Assembly (NCBI RefSeq): GCF_018614875.1
Contig: NZ_JAGGNW010000009.1
Location: forward strand, 62,001 to 126,000
DNA from: Variovorax paradoxus
Lineage (GTDB): Bacteria; Pseudomonadota; Gammaproteobacteria; Burkholderiales; Burkholderiaceae_C
Direction of reading: 5' to 3'
Length of the DNA stretch: 64,000 bases
Shown here: positions 50,955 to 60,214 of the stretch, piece by piece
Numbering within the stretch: the first letter of the stretch is position 1
How the letters are laid out: each line of letters begins with the position of its first letter
Made by a program: the position numbers and the translations under genes
The notes under the pieces: model-generated
Database searches by the model: none
Seen by the model: the letters and a program-made list of their open reading frames with translations, nothing else
Told to the model about the DNA's origin: nothing

Positions 50955-52439
50955 TTATCCGGATCGAACTAGGTTCTTGCCTGATCCTGCAAGACCGGCG
51001 GAAGCAGTCGGCCGGCGAAGCTCCCTGCAGGCCATCGCGCCGAGCGCGCGCAGGCCCCTCTCGATCCGCGCGTCCCAGCCGTGGCCGCCGCTCAGGCGCA
51101 GGCAGTGGGCGTATTTGCCGCTGGCCGAGAACACGACGCCGGGCGCAAAGCAGATGCGCTTCTCCAGCGCCTGCGTAAACAATTGCCGCGTGTCCGCCGG
51201 TTCGGGCAGCTCGACCCACAGCACGAAGCTCCCCGTCGGCCTCGACACCTTCGTGCCCGCCGGAAACGCCTGCTCGATCACCCGCGTCATGCGGCCCAGC
51301 GTGTCCGCGAACTCGCGCCGGACCCGGCGCAGGTGGCGGTCGTAGTCGCCGTTCGACAGGAAGCTGGCGAGCGCCAGCTGCGTCAGCACCGGCGTGGCCA
51401 GGCTGGTGGCGAACTTGGTTTCGAGCACCCGGGCCATGTGGCGGCGCGTCACGATCCAGCCGATGCGGTAGCCCGGCGCGAGCGTCTTGGAGAACGAGCC
51501 GCAATAGATGACGTTGTCGTGCGTGTCGAGCGCGCTGAAAGGCGGGGGCCGTTCCTCGCCGAAATGGATGTCGCCGTACACGTCGTCCTCGATCAGCGGC
51601 ACGCCGTGCCTGGCCAGCAGGCGCAGCACGGCGCGCTTGTTGGCTTCGGGCATGGTGCAGCCGAGCGGATTGCTGAAGCTCGATGCCAGCACGCAGGCGC
51701 GCACCTTGCCCGAGGCCACGACGTCGCGCAGCGCGTCGACGGCGATTCCGGTGTCGGCATCGGTCGGCAGCTCGACCACCTTCAGCCTCTTCGCGCGCAG
51801 CACCTGCAGCAGCCCGAAGTAAGTCGGCGACTCGATGGCGACCGTGTCGCCAGGCTCCGTGACCGCGTCGAGGGCCAGCGCCAGCGCCTCGGTGCAGCCG
51901 CAGGTGACGGCGATGTCGTCCGGTGCCAGCGCCTGACCGAATCGCAGCGCGCGGCGCGCGATCTCCAGGCGCAGCGACATCTCGCCGTGCGGCGGCGAGT
52001 AGGTGTTGCATTGCCCACCCTTCACGCGGACCGTGCGGGCCAGGACGAGATCGAGCCTGGAGGAAGACAGCAGGCGCTGGTTCGGGATGGCGCAGCCAAG
52101 CGGCACGAAGGCTTCGTCCGAGGCGTGCTTCAGCAGGTCGAGCATGAGGCCCGACAGCTCCACCTTGGCCGGCCGGACCGAATGCCGCGCGGTCGTTGGC
52201 ACGGGCAAGGCGGGCGGCGCCTTGGCGACGTAGTAGCCCGACTGCGGCCGCACCTCGAGGATGCCGCGATCCTCGAGCAGGCGGTAGGCCTGCACCGCGG
52301 TACTGAGGCTGGTGCGCTGCTGCGTGCTGATCTCGCGCAGCGACGGCGCCCGCGCACCGGGCTTCAGCGTGCCGCGGCCGGCCAGGCCGGCAACGAAATC
52401 GGCGACTTCTTCATAGCGGAATCGGGGAGGCTGCGACAC
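50955..52439 (-). CDS. MocR-type regulator (GntR HTH + aminotransferase fold)
   Basis: This 494-residue PLP-dependent regulator has an N-terminal GntR winged helix (about 8-72; LREISTQQRTSLSTAVQAYRLLEDRGIL) and a class I aminotransferase domain from about 100. The PLP Lys is in CGSFSKTLAPGYRIGW. GTG 52439 with AGGAG upstream is the start. It is divergent from an aminotransferase gene that it probably regulates through the 120-base intergenic region. Confidence 0.9.
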   Translation of the reverse strand: MSQPPRFRYEEVADFVAGLAGRGTLKPGARAPSLREISTQQRTSLSTAVQAYRLLEDRGILEVRPQSGYYVAKAPPALPVPTTARHSVRPAKVELSGLMLDLLKHASDEAFVPLGCAIPNQRLLSSSRLDLVLARTVRVKGGQCNTYSPPHGEMSLRLEIARRALRFGQALAPDDIAVTCGCTEALALALDAVTEPGDTVAIESPTYFGLLQVLRAKRLKVVELPTDADTGIAVDALRDVVASGKVRACVLASSFSNPLGCTMPEANKRAVLRLLARHGVPLIEDDVYGDIHFGEERPPPFSALDTHDNVIYCGSFSKTLAPGYRIGWIVTRRHMARVLETKFATSLATPVLTQLALASFLSNGDYDRHLRRVRREFADTLGRMTRVIEQAFPAGTKVSRPTGSFVLWVELPEPADTRQLFTQALEKRICFAPGVVFSASGKYAHCLRLSGGHGWDARIERGLRALGAMACRELRRPTASAGLAGSGKNLVRSG

Positions 52440-52490
52440 GGATCACTCCTCTGCTTGCATGGATGGCACTGCGCGCAACTGTACTGCACT

Positions 52491-52506
52491 CAATTTCGGA
52501 AAATTG
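52491..52506. promoter_or_regulatory. Inverted repeat in MocR-aminotransferase intergenic region
   Basis: CAATTT-CGGA-AAATTG is a perfect 16-base palindromic element in an AT-rich part of the divergent promoter region. It is a candidate regulator site or part of overlapping promoters. Confidence 0.4.
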
Positions 52507-52559
52507 TGGCTGTTATCGCGAGCCATGAATCGGCAACATCGCTGCATCGACAGCAACGG

Positions 52560-53708
52560 ATGAAGCAGCAGCACATGGCACGGTTTCCGGACAACGAAAT
52601 CATTTCCCTCGTCAGCAAGGCGCCGCGCTTCGACCTTGCCGAAAGTGTGGGGCCGAGCGTGCGGCTGGCGGAACTGGTCGACATGGCCTTCGGCGACGGC
52701 GCCGACTTTTCGCTGGACTACGGCACGGCGGCCGGCAGCCCCGAGCTTCGCCAGGAAATCGCGAACGAACATGGCGTCGACGCCGATGACGTCGTGGTCA
52801 CGGTCGGCGGTGCGCATGCGCTTTTCCTGATTGCGTTCACGCTGTGCCAAGCGGGCGACGAAGCCATCGTGGCCGAGCCGGTGTTTCCATTGGCGCGCAA
52901 CGCGCTGGCCGCCGTCGGCGCCACCACGCGCGCGCTGCCGCTGGGTTTCGACACGGGCTACCGGATCGACCTGGATGCGCTGCGGAAGCTGCTCTCCCCG
53001 AAAACCAAGGTGCTGAGCCTGGCCTCCCCGCAGAACCCTTCGGGCGTTGCGATTCCGGCGCAGACCTTGCGCGAGATCGTGGCGATGCTGGCCGAACATG
53101 CGCCCCAGGCCTGGCTCGTGATCGACGAGACCTACCGCGAGGCGGCCTATGGCGACGACGCCGCGGCGCCGGCCGCCGCCAGGCTGGGCGACAGGGTGAT
53201 CTCGGTGTCCTCGCTGTCCAAATGCCACGGCTCGGCGGGCCTGCGCATCGGCTGGGCCATCACGCGCGACACGGCGCTGCGCCAGGCGCTGGTCACGGCG
53301 AAGTTCAGCACGGTGATCTCGTGCTCGCCGGTCGACGAGGCACTCGCGCTGGCCGTGTTCAGGCAACGCGAGCGGATCATCGGCGAGCGGCGAAGACTCC
53401 TCGTGCAAAACTTGCAACTCACCGAGAACTGGGTGTCGCGCCATCCCGACCACATCGAGTGGGTGCGCCCGGATGCGGGAGCGCTGTGCTGCATGCGGCT
53501 GAAGCGCGACATCTTCGACGCCGCGGCCGTCGAACGTTTCTACGCGACGCTGGCCAGATACAGCACACGCGTCGCGCCCGGCCCGTGGTTCGGTGACGAT
53601 CCGCTGGTGTTCCGGCTGGGGTTCGGGTTGCCGACGCTCACGCAGCTGGCCATCGCGCTGGAGTGCGTGTCGGCTGCGCTGACGGAGGCTGCGCGGGTCG
53701 GTCAATAA
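52560..53708 (+). CDS. Class I/II PLP-dependent aminotransferase
   Basis: This 382-residue enzyme has DYGTAAGSPELRQEIA, the AHALFLIAFTLCQAGDEAIVAEPVFP block, SPQNPSGVAIP, VIDETYREAAYG and the PLP Lys in SVSSLSKCHGSAGLRIGWA. The substrate is not predicted. ATG 52560 or ATG 52575 could start it; neither has a strong site. It is divergent from the MocR gene. Confidence 0.87.
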   Translation: MKQQHMARFPDNEIISLVSKAPRFDLAESVGPSVRLAELVDMAFGDGADFSLDYGTAAGSPELRQEIANEHGVDADDVVVTVGGAHALFLIAFTLCQAGDEAIVAEPVFPLARNALAAVGATTRALPLGFDTGYRIDLDALRKLLSPKTKVLSLASPQNPSGVAIPAQTLREIVAMLAEHAPQAWLVIDETYREAAYGDDAAAPAAARLGDRVISVSSLSKCHGSAGLRIGWAITRDTALRQALVTAKFSTVISCSPVDEALALAVFRQRERIIGERRRLLVQNLQLTENWVSRHPDHIEWVRPDAGALCCMRLKRDIFDAAAVERFYATLARYSTRVAPGPWFGDDPLVFRLGFGLPTLTQLAIALECVSAALTEAARVGQ

Positions 53709-53789
53709 GGCGGTGCCTTGCGCGCCCGCTGTGCGCGCCCCGCAATTGGTTGCAGCATGTTCCGGACGGGCTGGCTACCATGCCGGTCC

Positions 53790-54584
53790 ATGAACCCGCT
53801 GCCCGCCCTTCGCACTGCCGCCTCGATGTTCGTCCTGCTGCTCGCGGGGCATGTGGCCGCCGCGCCGTCGGCGCAGCTGTTCGACGCAGTCAGGAAGCCG
53901 GAATCGCTGGACCCGGACTGGCGCGCGCGTTTGTGTGCGCTGCTGCCGCAGCCCTGCGATCCGCAGTCGCTGGGCCTGTACCGGCCGCGCGGCGCCGCGG
54001 CGGGCGACTATGCGGTGTTCTCGGGCGAACCGCTGGCCATGGCGCGCATCAGGCGCATCGCAGGCACAGGCGCGTGGCAGCTGAACCGCCTGCACGACTT
54101 CAGCAGCTATGCAGCCGCGTTGATGAGGAAAGCGGCGGACCCGGGCATGGCGGACGTGCGCATTTCCCTCGCGCCGGCGCTCTATCCCCTGGCCGAAGGG
54201 CAGTGGGCCGCGGCCGTGCTCCGGACGGTGTCGGAGATGTATTCGGGCGGCGGCGCGTCGTTCAGCAAGGCCGACTTCGTGCCGCTCGAGGAAGCAACCA
54301 GGGCTGTGTACGAAGGCATTCCTTTTTCATGCGCGAAGATGATCCGCGCCTGCTTCAGCGAAAGGGAATACAAGCAGTCGAAGCATTGCCACGACGAGAG
54401 CAGCGGCAGCCTTCGCATCACTTATGGCGAACCTGCGAGGCCGGGTGACGCCTACAGCTGGCAGTACACGTGGCTGCAGAGCGAATGGCCGCAGAACACG
54501 CCCGCCAGCGACACCACCACCACGCGCCTTCACTTCACCGCCAGGACCACCGAAAGGGTGAGCTTCTGCGGCGGGCCGCAGTAG
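53790..54584 (+). CDS. Exported hypothetical protein
   Basis: This 264-residue protein has a signal peptide (residues 1-24, ending VAAAP). The mature part has six cysteines, including LCALLPQPCDP and SCAKMIRACF, and no membrane segments, so it is probably periplasmic with disulfides. No family is recognised. It lies between the aminotransferase gene and the riboswitch operon with its own gaps on both sides. Confidence 0.6.
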   Translation: MNPLPALRTAASMFVLLLAGHVAAAPSAQLFDAVRKPESLDPDWRARLCALLPQPCDPQSLGLYRPRGAAAGDYAVFSGEPLAMARIRRIAGTGAWQLNRLHDFSSYAAALMRKAADPGMADVRISLAPALYPLAEGQWAAAVLRTVSEMYSGGGASFSKADFVPLEEATRAVYEGIPFSCAKMIRACFSEREYKQSKHCHDESSGSLRITYGEPARPGDAYSWQYTWLQSEWPQNTPASDTTTTRLHFTARTTERVSFCGGPQ

Positions 54585-54609
54585 CGCACGCGCTCGCGCG
54601 GTGCCCGAG

Positions 54610-54625
54610 TGGCACGCATTCTGCT
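54610..54625 (+). promoter_or_regulatory. Sigma-54 type -24/-12 promoter
   Basis: TGGCACGCATTCTGCT matches the sigma-54 consensus TGGCACRNNNNTTGCW at all defined positions but one, with the GG and GC elements correctly spaced. The expected transcription start, about 12 bases past the GC, is near 54636, directly before the first glycine aptamer. Confidence 0.65.
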
Positions 54626-54635
54626 TGGAAGAAAG

Positions 54636-54860
54636 CATCCAGGAGAAATGCCGGCTCGATGCTTCGAGTTAGTGCATTACCGAAGGCGACAGCCCATAAC
54701 GCTCAGGTCCCAAGACTGGATAACTTGACCAACGCTGGAGAGCGCTGCCCGGAGCCCTGAATAAAAAAGGACTCCGAGGGCAGCCGCCGAAGGGGCAAGC
54801 CATGCGCGATGCGCGTGCATGGTGAATCTCTCAGGCCAAAGGACAGCAGGGGCGTCTCGC
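54636..54860 (+). promoter_or_regulatory. Tandem glycine riboswitch
   Basis: Two consecutive aptamers are visible. Aptamer 1 (about 54636-54722) has AGGAGAAAT, ACCGAAGGCGACAG and CGCTCAGGTCCCAAGAC. Aptamer 2 (about 54733-54856) has GGAGAG, CGCCGAAGGGGCAAG and AATCTCTCAGGCCAAAGGACAG. These are the core strands of gcvT-type glycine riboswitches, joined by a short linker. A 7-bp stem (CGCGCAA/TTGCGCG, 54858-54887) followed by a pyrimidine-rich tract may be the expression platform. The leader ends at the peptide transporter gene at 55033, so glycine should control the operon. The sign is not clear from sequence. Confidence 0.88.
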
Positions 54861-55032
54861 GCAATGGCGTGGGGTGGCCTTTGCGCGCTTCCGGAGCCTT
54901 CTTCTTCATGACTTCTGTTCAAGCGCACCGCGCGTTTTTTCTTCTTCTTCCATCGGAGCTTCCGAGGCGGCCGCGCATGCACGCCTGAATCGAAACCCCG
55001 TCCCTCACGATTTTTCAACCGGAGAACCGAAG

Positions 55033-56622
55033 ATGCTGTCGAAACGAAACCTGAAAGCCGTTGTCGCGGGTGCCATGCTGGCCGCCGCCCTCGCAACAAC
55101 CAGCGCGTTCGCGCAGGATGCGGGCAAGGTGCTACGCCTGGTGCCGCAATCCGACCTCAAGATTCTCGACCCGATCTGGACCACCGCGTTCGTCACGCGC
55201 AACCACGGCTATGCCGTGTACGACACGCTCTTCGGCGTGGACGAACAGGGCAAGGTCAAGCCGCAGATGGTCGACAAGTACACCACCAGCGCCGACGGCA
55301 AGACATGGACCTTCACGCTGCGCAAGAGCCTGGAGTTTCATGACGGCAAGCCGGTCACCTCGGAAGACGTGCTGGCGTCGCTCAAGCGGTGGGGCCAGCG
55401 CGACGGGCTGGGCCAGAAGATGTACGCCGCGCTCGACAAGGCCGAGGCGGTCGACGCCAACACCTTCAGGCTGGTGTTCAAGGACGGCTTCGGCATGGTG
55501 CTCGAAGCACTGAGCAAGCCTTCGTCGAATCCGCCGTTCATCATGCCGGCGCGCGTGGCCGCCACGCCGGCCGACAAGCAGATCGACGACGCCACGGGCT
55601 CGGGCCCCTACATCTTCAAGAAGGAGGAGTACCGCCCTGGCGAGAAGGTGGTCTACCTGAAGAACACCAGGTACGTGCCGCGCACGGAGGCGCCTTCGGG
55701 CACCGCGGGCGGCAAGAACGTTTACGTCGACCGCATGGAATGGATCATTCTGAAAGACGCGCAGACACAGGCCAATGCGCTCGCGAATGGCGAGGTCGAC
55801 ATGATCGAATGGCTGCCGCCGGAGCAATACACGGCGCTCAAGAACAACGCCGCCATCACCGTGGACAACCCTATCCCGAAGGGCTCGTTCGCGCTGCACC
55901 TGAACCACGTCATTCCGCCCTTCGACAATCCGAAGATCGCGCAGGCCGCCATCATGGCCATCAACCAGGAGGCGCTGATGCGCGCCCAGATGGTGCACAA
56001 GGAGCTCTACAACAGCTGCGCCTCGGTCTACCCGTGCGGCACGGCGTTCTCCAACGACAAGACCGGCTACTTCACTGGCAAGCCGCAGTTCGAGAAAGCC
56101 AAGGCGCTGCTCAAGGAAGCGGGCTATGACGGCAAGCCGGTCGTTCTGATGTATCCGGCCGACTTCGCGCTGCTCAACAAATTTCCGCCGGTGATGGCGC
56201 AGTTGCTGAAGCAGGCCGGCTTCAACGTCGACATGCAGTCGATGGACTGGCCCACGCTGGTCACGCGCCGCGCCAGGAAGGACCCGGTCGACAAGGGCGG
56301 CTGGAACCTCTTCATCACCGGCTGGGGCATTGTCGACAACATGAACCCGATGTTCTACGCACCTCTCACGGGCAACGGCGAGAAGGGCTGGTTCGGCTGG
56401 GCCACCGATGACAAGCTCGAGCAGCTGAAGTCCGAATTCCTCGCGAGCGCGGACGAGTCCAAGCGCAAGGAGCTGGCCACGGCCATCCAGCAGCGCGTGT
56501 ACGACACCGGCATCTATGCGCCGATCGGCGAATACAAGCCGCTCACGGCCTACCGCAAGGGCGTGGTGAGCGGCGTGGTGCGCTCGCCGGTCAATGTGTT
56601 CTGGAACATCAAGAAGAGCTGA
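55033..56622 (+). CDS. Peptide ABC transporter substrate-binding protein
   Basis: This 529-residue periplasmic receptor has a signal peptide (residues 1-27, LAAALATTSAFAQ) and belongs to the SBP_bac_5 (DppA/OppA) family: WTFTLRKSLEFHDGKPVTSEDVLASLKRW, GSGPYIFKKEEYRPGEKVVYLKN and FALHLNHVIPPFDNPKIAQAAIMAINQEAL. It is the first gene behind the glycine riboswitch. Ligands are probably di- or oligopeptides; glycine-rich ones are suggested by the riboswitch only. Confidence 0.9.
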   Translation: MLSKRNLKAVVAGAMLAAALATTSAFAQDAGKVLRLVPQSDLKILDPIWTTAFVTRNHGYAVYDTLFGVDEQGKVKPQMVDKYTTSADGKTWTFTLRKSLEFHDGKPVTSEDVLASLKRWGQRDGLGQKMYAALDKAEAVDANTFRLVFKDGFGMVLEALSKPSSNPPFIMPARVAATPADKQIDDATGSGPYIFKKEEYRPGEKVVYLKNTRYVPRTEAPSGTAGGKNVYVDRMEWIILKDAQTQANALANGEVDMIEWLPPEQYTALKNNAAITVDNPIPKGSFALHLNHVIPPFDNPKIAQAAIMAINQEALMRAQMVHKELYNSCASVYPCGTAFSNDKTGYFTGKPQFEKAKALLKEAGYDGKPVVLMYPADFALLNKFPPVMAQLLKQAGFNVDMQSMDWPTLVTRRARKDPVDKGGWNLFITGWGIVDNMNPMFYAPLTGNGEKGWFGWATDDKLEQLKSEFLASADESKRKELATAIQQRVYDTGIYAPIGEYKPLTAYRKGVVSGVVRSPVNVFWNIKKS

Positions 56623-56643
56623 GCGCGCTCCTTCGCAAAACCC

Positions 56644-57585
56644 ATGCTGATCTTTCTTGCGCGCCGCATCCTGTCGACCGTGCCGGTGCTCGTCATCGTC
56701 GCGTTGATCGTGTTCCTCATGCTCCGGCTGGCGCCCGGCGATCCGGCCGCCGCCATCGTGGGCGACAGCGGCACCAGCGAGAACATCGCCAAGGTGCGGA
56801 GCCAGCTCGGGCTGAGCGATTCGCTGCCCACGCAGTTCGTACGCTGGAGCGGGCAGTTGCTGCAGGGCAACCTGGGCGAGTCCTACTTCATGAAGAAGTC
56901 GGTGGTGGAGCTGATCGGGCAGCGCATCGAGCCGACGGTTTCGCTTGCGGCAGTGACGCTGGTGGTCACCATCCTGATTGCGGTGCCGCTGGGCGTGGTG
57001 GCCGCGTGGCGCCACGGCGGCTGGCTCGACCGCATGCTCATGGGCTTTTCGGTCATGGGCTTTTCGATACCGGCCTTCGTGATCGGCTACGTGCTGATCT
57101 GGATCTTTGCGCTGCACCTGCAGCTGCTGCCGGTGCAGGGCTATTCGCGGCTCGGTCAGGGGCCGTGGCTCTGGATCAAGCACCTGATCCTGCCGTCGAT
57201 CACGCTGTCGATCATCTACGTAGCGCTGATTGCCCGCGTCACGCGCGCCGCCGTGGCCGAGGCCATGACCGAAGACTACATCCGCACCGCGCGCGCCAAG
57301 GGCATCTCGGAGAAGCGGGTGCTGATGCGGCATGCGCTGGCCAATGCGGCGATTCCCATCGTCACGGTGATCGGCATCGGCATTGCGCTCCTGATCGGCG
57401 GCGTGGTCGTCACCGAAACCGTGTTCGCGATTCCGGGCCTCGGGCAGCTCACGGTCGACGCGGTGCTGTCGCGCGACTTTCCGCTGATACAGGGCATCAC
57501 GCTGTTCTTTTCCGTCGTCTATGTGCTCATCAACCTGCTGATCGACCTGAGCTACCTGGTGTTCGATCCCCGCATCCGCTACTAA
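56644..57585 (+). CDS. Peptide ABC transporter permease (DppB/OppB-like)
   Basis: This 313-residue protein has six membrane segments and the OppB pattern: LARRILSTVPVLVIVALIVFLMLRLAPGDPA, then EDYIRTARAKGISEKRVLMRHALANAAIPIVTVIG (EAA loop), VVTETVFAIPGLGQL and a final DPRIRY. It follows the receptor gene after 21 bases and pairs with the next permease. Confidence 0.93.
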   Translation: MLIFLARRILSTVPVLVIVALIVFLMLRLAPGDPAAAIVGDSGTSENIAKVRSQLGLSDSLPTQFVRWSGQLLQGNLGESYFMKKSVVELIGQRIEPTVSLAAVTLVVTILIAVPLGVVAAWRHGGWLDRMLMGFSVMGFSIPAFVIGYVLIWIFALHLQLLPVQGYSRLGQGPWLWIKHLILPSITLSIIYVALIARVTRAAVAEAMTEDYIRTARAKGISEKRVLMRHALANAAIPIVTVIGIGIALLIGGVVVTETVFAIPGLGQLTVDAVLSRDFPLIQGITLFFSVVYVLINLLIDLSYLVFDPRIRY

Positions 57586-57609
57586 GAAGCGCAAGAAGAA
57601 GAAAGCCCG

Positions 57610-58557
57610 ATGACCGATTCGCTCGCCACTCCCATGATTCCTGTTGAAGCCGTCGCCGAGCCGCTGCCGCCGCCCAGGCGGCGCTCGCTGCTCAAGCGCA
57701 TCCTGGCCGACTGGTCGGTGCGCGCGGGCGGCGGCGTGCTGCTGCTGCTGGTGCTCATGTCGCTGGCAGCGCCATGGCTCGGCACCATCGACCCGACCGC
57801 CATCGACCCCGGCAGCGGCAACCTCATGCCGGGCACGCGCGGCGAGTTCAACAGCCTGGCGGGCGACACCTTCGAGCACCTTTTCGTCATGGGCACCGAC
57901 AGCCTGGGGCGCGACATCTGGAGCCGCACGCTCTACGGTGCGCGCGTGTCGCTGACCGTGGGCGTGGCGGTCGCCGTGCTGGCGGTGGTGTTCGGCATGC
58001 TCATCGGCCTCCTGGGCGGCTATTTCCGCCGGCTCGACAGCGCCATCATGCGGTTGATGGACGGCGTGATGGCCATCCCCGGCATCCTGTTCGCGATCAG
58101 CCTGGTGGCCCTGTTCGGCGGCAAGCTGCTCACGGTGGTGGTGGCCATCGCGGTGCCCGAGATCCCGCGCGTGGCGCGCCTCGTGCGCTCGGTGGTGCTT
58201 ACGGTGCGCGAGGAGCCCTATGTGGAAGCCGCCATTGCGCTCGACACGCCGACATGGAAGATCCTCGTGCGCCACATCCTGCCGAATGCCATTGCACCCT
58301 TGATCATCCAGGCGACCTACGTGTGCGCCTCTGCCATTCTGGTCGAGGCCATCCTGTCGTTCCTCGGCGTGGGGCTGCCGGCCGACATGGCGACCTGGGG
58401 CAACATCATGGCCGAGGGCCGGGCGCAGTTCAACCAGTTCCCGCACAACGTGCTGTTCCCCGGCATCTTCCTGGCGCTGACGGTGCTCGCGGTGAACATC
58501 CTCGGCGACGGACTGCGCGACACGCTCGACCCCAAGTTCAACAAGCGCGGGGGCTGA
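57610..58557 (+). CDS. Peptide ABC transporter permease (DppC/OppC-like)
   Basis: This 315-residue protein has six membrane segments with the OppC pattern: FVMGTDSLGRDIWSRTLYGARVSL near the start of the domain, EEPYVEAAIALDTPTWKILVRHILPNAIAPLI as EAA loop, EAILSFLGVGLP and a final LDPKF. Its stop is 2 bases before the ATPase start. Confidence 0.93.
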   Translation: MTDSLATPMIPVEAVAEPLPPPRRRSLLKRILADWSVRAGGGVLLLLVLMSLAAPWLGTIDPTAIDPGSGNLMPGTRGEFNSLAGDTFEHLFVMGTDSLGRDIWSRTLYGARVSLTVGVAVAVLAVVFGMLIGLLGGYFRRLDSAIMRLMDGVMAIPGILFAISLVALFGGKLLTVVVAIAVPEIPRVARLVRSVVLTVREEPYVEAAIALDTPTWKILVRHILPNAIAPLIIQATYVCASAILVEAILSFLGVGLPADMATWGNIMAEGRAQFNQFPHNVLFPGIFLALTVLAVNILGDGLRDTLDPKFNKRGG

Positions 58558-58559
58558 AC

Positions 58560-60176
58560 ATGACGCAAGCACCCGTTCTTTCCGTGCGCGACCTGGCCAT
58601 TGCACTGCCGCGCGGCGGCGACCGGCCGCATGCGGTCGACAAGATCTCCTTCGATGTGCCGCCCGGCAAGATCGTGTGCCTGCTCGGCGAGTCGGGTTCG
58701 GGCAAGTCGGTCATCGCCAATGCGGTGATGGGGCTGCTGCCTTCGGGCCTCGTGCCGGTGCGCGGCACCATCGAGCTGCAGGGCGAGAACCTGCTGGCCG
58801 CAACGCCTTCCCGCCTGCGCCAGCTGCGCGGGCTGTCGATGGCCATGGTGTTCCAGGAACCCATGACCGCGCTCAACCCGGTGATGACCTGCGGCGCGCA
58901 GATCGACGAGATGCTCGCGCAGCATGTGCAGATGGGCGCGGCCGAGCGGCGGCAGAAGATCCTCGCCATCATGGAGCGCGTGCGGCTGCCCGAGCCCGAG
59001 CGCATCTACGCTTCGTATCCGCACCAGCTTTCGGGCGGGCAGCGCCAGCGCATCGTGATTGCGATGGCGCTCATCCTGAAGCCCGTGCTGCTGATCTGCG
59101 ACGAACCGACCACCGCGCTCGACGTGACCACGCAAGCCGAAATACTGCGACTCATCCTCGAGCTGCAAACCGAGAACGGCACTGCCGTGCTCTTCATCAC
59201 GCACGACTTCGGCGTGGTGGCCGAGATCGCCGACGAAGTGGTGGTGCTGGAGCTGGGCGCCATGATCGAGAAGGGCGGCAAGATGGCGGTGCTCACGGCG
59301 CCGCGCGAGCCCTACACGAAGATGCTGCTCGATGCGGTGCCCGAGCTTTCGCCGCCCCGGCGCCCGCCGGTGCCCGATACCTATCCACTGCTCAATGCGG
59401 TGAACATCTGCAAGACCTACATCACGGGCAGCTGGCCCGGCAAGCGCCGCACGGTGGATGCGGCGCGCCATGTGTCGCTCGAAGTGCGGCCCGGCGAAAC
59501 CGTAGGCATCGTGGGCGAGTCGGGTTCGGGAAAGTCGACGGTGGCGCGCTGCATCGCGCGGCTGATCGACCCGACCTCGGGCGACATCTTTGCCGACGGC
59601 CGTTCGGTGGCGCATGTGAGGGGCCGCGCCCTGTCGCCGTTCCGGCGCACGGTGCAGGTGATTTTCCAGGACCCCTACCGCTCGCTGAATCCGCGCCAGA
59701 CGGTGGGCGCCTCGATCGTCGAGGGCCCGATGAACTTCGGCATGCCGCACGATCAGGCCTGGGCGCGCGCCGAAGAGCTGGTGCGGCTGGTGCGCCTTTC
59801 GCCCGATGCGCTGCGCCGCTACCCCAGCGAGTTCTCGGGCGGGCAGCGCCAGCGCATCTCGATTGCGCGCGCGCTGGCCTGCGACCCCAAGGTGCTGATT
59901 GCCGACGAGGCCGTGTCGGCGCTCGACGTCTCGGTGCAGGCGCAGATCCTCAGGCTGCTCGACGAAATCCAGCAGCGGCTGAAGATCGGCATTCTCTTCA
60001 TCACGCACGACCTGCGCGTGGCCAGCCAGATCTGCGACAGCGTGCTGGTCATGAGCCAGGGCGAGATCGTGGAGCGCGGCCCAGTGCGCGACGTGTTCTT
60101 CGCCCCCCGCCACGACTACACGCGCAAACTGCTGGCTGCGGCGCCGGGGCGCGACTTTGCCTTTGCACGCAGCTGA
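58560..60176 (+). CDS. Double ATP-binding protein of the peptide transporter
   Basis: This 538-residue protein fuses the DppD- and DppF-like ATPases in one chain. Each half has Walker A (GESGSGKS at 43-50 and GESGSGKST near 320), signature LSGGQRQRI/FSGGQRQRISIARAL, Walker B and a switch His (ITHDFG, ITHDLR). The fused chain replaces the two subunits of most importers of this type. It overlaps no gene and is followed by the M81 peptidase gene after 38 bases. Confidence 0.93.
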   Translation: MTQAPVLSVRDLAIALPRGGDRPHAVDKISFDVPPGKIVCLLGESGSGKSVIANAVMGLLPSGLVPVRGTIELQGENLLAATPSRLRQLRGLSMAMVFQEPMTALNPVMTCGAQIDEMLAQHVQMGAAERRQKILAIMERVRLPEPERIYASYPHQLSGGQRQRIVIAMALILKPVLLICDEPTTALDVTTQAEILRLILELQTENGTAVLFITHDFGVVAEIADEVVVLELGAMIEKGGKMAVLTAPREPYTKMLLDAVPELSPPRRPPVPDTYPLLNAVNICKTYITGSWPGKRRTVDAARHVSLEVRPGETVGIVGESGSGKSTVARCIARLIDPTSGDIFADGRSVAHVRGRALSPFRRTVQVIFQDPYRSLNPRQTVGASIVEGPMNFGMPHDQAWARAEELVRLVRLSPDALRRYPSEFSGGQRQRISIARALACDPKVLIADEAVSALDVSVQAQILRLLDEIQQRLKIGILFITHDLRVASQICDSVLVMSQGEIVERGPVRDVFFAPRHDYTRKLLAAAPGRDFAFARS

Positions 60177-60214
60177 AACCTCTTCGATCCCACGATCAGG
60201 AAAAAAAGGAATCC

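Noticed and set aside
51081..53708. 875-codon frame running through MocR antisense into the aminotransferase
   Set aside because: Only the part from 52560 is protein-like; the rest is the complement of the MocR gene.
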